NCBI GenBank assembly: GCA_938036405.1
Contig: CALHPT010000380.1
Span: forward strand, 1 to 8,326
Origin: an uncultured Tannerella sp.
Lineage (GTDB): Bacteria > Bacteroidota > Bacteroidia > Bacteroidales > Tannerellaceae
Direction: 5' to 3'
DNA length: 8,326 bases
Shown here: in pieces, positions 4,976 to 8,326 of the stretch
Position numbering within the stretch: the first letter of the stretch is position 1
Layout of the letters: each line of letters begins with the position of its first letter
Made by a program: the position numbers and the translations under genes
The notes under the pieces: generated by a model
Database searches by the model: none
What the model was told of the DNA's origin: nothing
Seen by the model: the letters and a program-made list of their open reading frames with translations, nothing else

Positions 4976-6496
4976 ATGCACGAAAAGATCATCATCCTCG
5001 ACTTTGGCTCGCAGACCACGCAGCTCATCGGCCGCCGCATCCGCGAGCTCAACACCTACTGCGAGATCCTGCCCTACCACAGCTTCCCGGCCGACGACCC
5101 CACGGTCCGCGGCGTCATCCTCTCCGGCAGCCCCTATTCGGTGAATAACCCCGACGCCTTCCGGATCGATACGGCGGCCCTACGCGGGCGATACCCTGTG
5201 CTCGGCATCTGCTACGGCGCACAACTGCTGGCCGCTACGGCCGGAGGACGCGTCGAGTCGGCCGCCACGCGCGAATACGGCCGCGCACTCCTAGCCGAGG
5301 TCGACGCCCACGATCCTCTGCTTGACGGCATCCGGGCCGGATCGCAGGTGTGGATGTCGCACGGCGACACGATCACACGGCTGCCGGACACCTTCCGCGT
5401 CATTGCCCGCACGGACGATGTGGAGGCGGCTGCCTTCCGCGTCGATGGCGAGCAGACTTGGGGCGTACAGTTCCACCCCGAGGTCTTCCACACCGAGGGC
5501 GGCACGCGTCTGCTCGACAACTTCCTCACCCAGTGCGGTTGCGCCCGCGACTGGACGCCGGCCTCCTTCATCGAATCCACCGTGGCCGAACTGAAGGCTC
5601 GGCTCGGCGACGATCGCGTCATCTTGGCGCTCTCCGGTGGCGTCGACTCGTCCGTCACGGCCGTCCTGCTCCACCGCGCCATCGGCAGCCGCCTGACGTG
5701 CATCTTCGTCGACCACGGCCTGCTCCGCAAAAATGAGTTTGAGAACGTGCTCCGCGACTACGAGCATCTCGGACTGAACGTGATCGGCGTCGACGCCAAG
5801 GAGAAGTTCTACCGCGAGCTGGCCGGTGTCACCGACCCCGAGCAGAAGCGTAAGATCATCGGCCGGGGCTTCATCGACGTCTTCGACGAGGAGGCGCACA
5901 AGCTGCACGACATACGCTGGCTCGGTCAGGGCACGATCTACCCAGACGTCATCGAGTCGCTCTCCGTCACGGGCACGGTGATCAAGAGTCACCACAACGT
6001 GGGCGGCCTGCCGGAGAAGATGCAGCTGAAGCTCGTCGAGCCGCTGCGTTTGCTCTTCAAGGATGAGGTGCGACGCGTGGGCGCTGAACTGGGCATGATG
6101 CCCCACCTGCTGAAGCGTCACCCCTTCCCCGGCCCGGGCCTCGGCATACGCATCCTCGGCGAGGTGACGCCCGAGAAGGTGCGCATCCTCCAAGACGCCG
6201 ACGACATCTACATCTCCCTCCTCCGCGAGTGGGGGCTATACGACGAGGTTTGGCAGGCCGGCACCATCCTGCTGCCGATCCGCTCCGTCGGCGTGATGGG
6301 CGACGAAAGGACGTATGAGAACACCATCGCCCTGCGCGCCGTCACCTCCACCGACGCCATGACGGCCGACTGGGCGCAACTGCCCTACGACTTCCTGGCC
6401 AAGGTCTCGAACGAGATCATCAACAAGGTGAAGGGTGTCAATCGCGTCGTCTACGACATCAGTTCCAAGCCGCCCGCGACGATCGAGTGGGAGTGA
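4976..6496 (+). CDS. guaA: GMP synthase (glutamine-hydrolysing)
   Basis: This cytoplasmic enzyme converts XMP to GMP using ATP and glutamine, the last step of GMP synthesis. At 506 residues it has the full two-domain form. The N-terminal class I glutamine amidotransferase domain (about 4-185) has nucleophile Cys79 in GICYGAQ and catalytic His167 and Glu169 in FHPEV. The ATP-pyrophosphatase domain follows, with the PP-loop SGGVDSS (220-226). The C-terminal dimerisation domain carries HHNVGGLPEKM, RHPFPGPGLGIRILGE and the terminal KPPATIEWE that binds XMP in known structures. The ATG is preceded by an AT-rich leader, and MHEKIIILDFGSQ is the usual N terminus. The gene appears to be transcribed alone: the upstream gene is divergent and a strong terminator follows. 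The enzyme looks intact and active. Confidence 0.98.
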   Translation: MHEKIIILDFGSQTTQLIGRRIRELNTYCEILPYHSFPADDPTVRGVILSGSPYSVNNPDAFRIDTAALRGRYPVLGICYGAQLLAATAGGRVESAATREYGRALLAEVDAHDPLLDGIRAGSQVWMSHGDTITRLPDTFRVIARTDDVEAAAFRVDGEQTWGVQFHPEVFHTEGGTRLLDNFLTQCGCARDWTPASFIESTVAELKARLGDDRVILALSGGVDSSVTAVLLHRAIGSRLTCIFVDHGLLRKNEFENVLRDYEHLGLNVIGVDAKEKFYRELAGVTDPEQKRKIIGRGFIDVFDEEAHKLHDIRWLGQGTIYPDVIESLSVTGTVIKSHHNVGGLPEKMQLKLVEPLRLLFKDEVRRVGAELGMMPHLLKRHPFPGPGLGIRILGEVTPEKVRILQDADDIYISLLREWGLYDEVWQAGTILLPIRSVGVMGDERTYENTIALRAVTSTDAMTADWAQLPYDFLAKVSNEIINKVKGVNRVVYDISSKPPATIEWE

Positions 6497-6511
6497 ACCA
6501 CCAAACGACAG

Positions 6512-6558
6512 GACGGGGAGTCGGGGCACGATCTTTGCCCTGTGCTCCCCGTCTTTTT
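6512..6558 (+). terminator. Intrinsic terminator after guaA
   Basis: A nine-base perfect stem, GACGGGGAG (6512-6520) with CTCCCCGTC (6545-6553), is followed directly by five T (6554-6558). A second inner stem, GGGCA (6524-6528) with TGCCC (6536-6540), extends the structure. It begins 15 bases after the guaA stop codon and should end that transcript. Confidence 0.9.
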
Positions 6559-6577
6559 AGTTGTGTATGTCCCCGCC

Positions 6578-6852
6578 TTTTTGACCGCGCAGCCCGTCGC
6601 AGTGCTTTCGGCGCCGCCTTTTTCACCGCGCAGTAAAGAAAGGTGAAAAACGGGCCGCCGTTTTGACCGCGCACCCAAGAACTGTGAAAAACGGGCCGCG
6701 TTTTTGACCGCGCAGCCCGTCGAGGTGCCAGCGGCGGTCTGTTTTTGACCGCGCAGCCCGTCGGGGTGCCAGCGGCGGTCTGTTTTTGGGTCCGACACCC
6801 CGTCGGGGTGCCAGCGGCGGTCTGTTTTTGAGTCCGACACCCCGTCGGGGTG
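6578..6852 (+). repeat. Seven-unit tandem array with 41-bp period between guaA and copA
   Basis: Aligned on the T-run followed by GACC or a variant (CACC, GGGT, GAGT), units recur with that base at 6583, 6624, 6665, 6706, 6747, 6788 and 6830: five exact 41-base steps and a final step of 42. Units 4 to 6 are closely similar, sharing CCCGTCGGGGTGCCAGCGG (first of them GAGG) and GCGGTCTG. The seventh is cut short. The first three are diverged; the second and third end in GTGAAAAACGGGCC. Some units can fold: GACCGC pairs with GCGGTC (6747-6752 with 6775-6780), and TTTTTCACC (6619-6627) pairs with GGTGAAAAA (6642-6650). T5 follows many of these stems on the plus strand, giving a terminator-like look. 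A period of 41 is not a multiple of three, so it is not a coding repeat. The rest of this gene-free stretch (6559-6577 and 6859-6911) has only a CTAC-rich leader before copA. Confidence 0.85.
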
Positions 6853-6858
6853 CTTTTT
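6838..6858 (+). terminator. Terminator-like hairpin ending the 41-bp array
   Basis: CACCCC (6838-6843) pairs with GGGGTG (6847-6852) around a GTC loop, and TTTTT (6854-6858) follows after one base. The form is that of a short intrinsic terminator. It lies only 53 bases before the copA ATG, so any copA promoter would have to lie in the last 50 bases or read through it. The same CACCCC/GGGGTG hairpin occurs at 6796-6810 without the immediate T-run. Confidence 0.5.
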
Positions 6859-6911
6859 ACTACCTCTTATTCCTGCTTACTACTTATTACTCCCCCTAAC
6901 TACGTATAGAT

Positions 6912-8326
6912 ATGAATCCCACGAAACAATTCTCCGTCGATGGCATGTCCTGTTCGGCCTGTAGCGCCCATGTGGAGCGCGCCGTGTCGCGCGTCGAGGG
7001 CGTGTCGTCTGTGGCCGTCAACTTGCTGACAAACTCGATGGTGGTCGAGGGCACAGCTACGGCCGATGCCATCGTAGCCGCCGTGCGCAAGGCGGGCTAT
7101 GACGCCGCGGAGCAGGCGACCGAAGAGCCACATGCGCCTGCGGACAAGTCGCCCGACGATCCCCTGGCCGACCGTGAGACGCCCGCCCTCCGTCGGCGCC
7201 TCGTCGCCTCCCTGCTTTTGCTCCTTCTTTTGATGTACACGGCGATGGGCCACTCGATGCTTGGCCTGCCCCTCCCTGCGGCGCTTGCGGGCAACCCGAT
7301 GGCCGTCGGTATCGTGCAGATGCTGCTCGCCATGGCTGTGATGATCATCAATGGGCGCTTCTTCATTTCCGGTTACAAGGGCACGCTGCACGGTGCGCCG
7401 GGCATGGATGCGCTCGTGGCCTTAGGATCGGGCACAGCCTTCGTCTACAGTCTTGTCGGCCTCTTTGCCATGTCCGCCGCGCTGATGGACGGGCGCACGG
7501 CCGACGCCTATGCGGGGCTGCATGCGCTCTACTTCGAGACGTGCGCCATGATCCTTACGCTCATCACGCTCGGCAAGCTGCTCGAGGCGCGCGCTAAGGG
7601 TCGGACGACGGACGCGCTGAAGAGCCTCATGCGGCTGGCTCCGAAGACGGCCACGCTGGTGCGCGACGGCCGCGAGGTGACGGTGCCCATCGAGCAGGTG
7701 CGCGTCGGCGACACGTTTGCCGTGCGCCCCGGCGAGCATATCCCCGTGGACGGCATCATCACGGAGGGCACGGCGGCCGTGGACGAGTCGGCGCTGACGG
7801 GCGAGAGCCTGCCCGTAGACAAGTCGCCGGGCGATCGTGTTTCGGCCGCTACGGTCAATCGTTCGGGCTATCTGCGTTGCCGGGCGGAGCGCGTCGGGCG
7901 CGACACGACGCTGGCGCAGATCATACGCATGGTCAGCGACGCCTCGTCGGGCAAGGCGCCGATCGCCAAGATGGCCGACCGCGTGTCGGGCATCTTCGTG
8001 CCAGCCGTCATCTTGATCGCACTCATCACGGTGGGCGTGTGGCTGGCCGTCGGGGCAGATGTGGGGACGGCCGTCTCGCGCGGCATGGCCGTCTTGGTGG
8101 TCAGTTGTCCGTGTGCCCTCGGGTTAGCTACACCCGTGGCGATCATGGTGGGCAGCGGACTCGGTGCGCGTCACGGCATCCTCTTCAAGACGGCCGAGGC
8201 GCTCGAGCGAGCGGGCCAAGTGCAGGTCGTGGCGCTCGACAAGACGGGCACGATCACGAAGGGACAGCTCGAAGCCGTCGCTTTCGTCGACGGTGCAGGC
8301 ACGCAGTATACCGCTTACAGCGAGCT
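6912..8326 (+). CDS. copA: Cu(I)-type P1B ATPase, copper exporter (3' end beyond window)
   Basis: The reading frame is open from ATG 6912 to the window edge, giving 471 codons of a protein normally about 740 long. One N-terminal heavy-metal-associated domain (about 4-66) carries the copper-binding GMSCSAC with Cys14 and Cys17. An acidic linker (67-96) follows, then membrane helices at about 97-120, 130-152, 165-188, 206-225, 360-381 and 391-413. The actuator domain holds TGES (296-299). The transmembrane metal site is CPC at 399-401, and the phosphorylated Asp443 sits in DKTGT. CPC with an HMA domain of this type indicates Cu(I)/Ag(I) efflux to the periplasm; the C-terminal NxxYN and MxxS helices that would confirm copper are outside the window. 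The start gives the usual short N terminus before the HMA domain, preceded by TAGAT as in guaA. No copper regulator or chaperone gene is present here. Confidence 0.95.
   Translation, partial: MNPTKQFSVDGMSCSACSAHVERAVSRVEGVSSVAVNLLTNSMVVEGTATADAIVAAVRKAGYDAAEQATEEPHAPADKSPDDPLADRETPALRRRLVASLLLLLLLMYTAMGHSMLGLPLPAALAGNPMAVGIVQMLLAMAVMIINGRFFISGYKGTLHGAPGMDALVALGSGTAFVYSLVGLFAMSAALMDGRTADAYAGLHALYFETCAMILTLITLGKLLEARAKGRTTDALKSLMRLAPKTATLVRDGREVTVPIEQVRVGDTFAVRPGEHIPVDGIITEGTAAVDESALTGESLPVDKSPGDRVSAATVNRSGYLRCRAERVGRDTTLAQIIRMVSDASSGKAPIAKMADRVSGIFVPAVILIALITVGVWLAVGADVGTAVSRGMAVLVVSCPCALGLATPVAIMVGSGLGARHGILFKTAEALERAGQVQVVALDKTGTITKGQLEAVAFVDGAGTQYTAYSE

Noticed and set aside
5291..6193. 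Minus-strand 300-codon frame inside guaA
   Set aside because: Antisense to a fully conserved enzyme gene; the translation shows no motif or family resemblance.
6451..6840. Minus-strand open frame of 129 codons encoding repeated KTDRRWHPDG-like peptides
   Set aside because: It reads through the end of guaA, its terminator and the 41-bp array. The repeat period of 41 shifts frame from unit to unit; only the single 42-base step gives an in-frame peptide repeat. No leader or domain is visible.
6578..6852. CRISPR array
   Set aside because: Conservation runs through whole units and not as constant repeats with unique spacers, and units diverge gradually along the array.

Overview
The window is chromosomal DNA from a high-GC member of the Bacteroidota, most likely Bacteroidales. 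The evidence is the promoter-like TAnnTTTG boxes upstream of genes, AT-rich leaders with no clear Shine-Dalgarno site, and MacB-type permeases encoded as a pair next to a separate ATPase gene. Family or genus cannot be fixed from this sequence; a high-GC Tannerellaceae or Porphyromonadaceae relative is a guess.

Left part, minus strand, positions 3576 down to 1: an operon for a MacB/LolCDE-type ABC exporter. It reads in the order ATPase (3576-2908), permease (2801-1536), permease (1476-211). The first four codons of a further gene, probably the periplasmic adaptor, may lie at 13-1. The intercistronic gaps are wide for an operon and are filled with structured DNA: a set of three hairpins punctuated by ACTACC, a leader motif present twice, and a 129-bp element bounded by 10-bp inverted repeats.

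Middle part: 3577-3905 is a 329-bp gene-free stretch. It holds a weak promoter candidate, a T7/G7 homopolymer tract and four copies of a perfect 7-1-7 palindrome spaced 37, 41 and 41 bp apart. Next comes a minus-strand gene (4802-3906) for a single-pass membrane protein with a long coiled coil and a C-terminal beta-rich domain, of unknown function. It is divergent from guaA, with opposed TAnnTTTG boxes between the two genes.

Right part, plus strand: guaA (4976-6496, GMP synthase) ends at a strong intrinsic terminator. A 415-bp gene-free stretch follows, mostly a seven-unit tandem array with a 41-bp period in which several units look like a hairpin followed by a T-run. The window ends inside copA (6912 onward), a Cu(I)-type P1B ATPase.

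The genes themselves are ordinary Bacteroidota functions: export of a hydrophobic or envelope substrate, purine synthesis and copper efflux. The unusual content is intergenic, above all two unrelated arrays that share a 41-bp period. I see no sign of a new multi-gene system.
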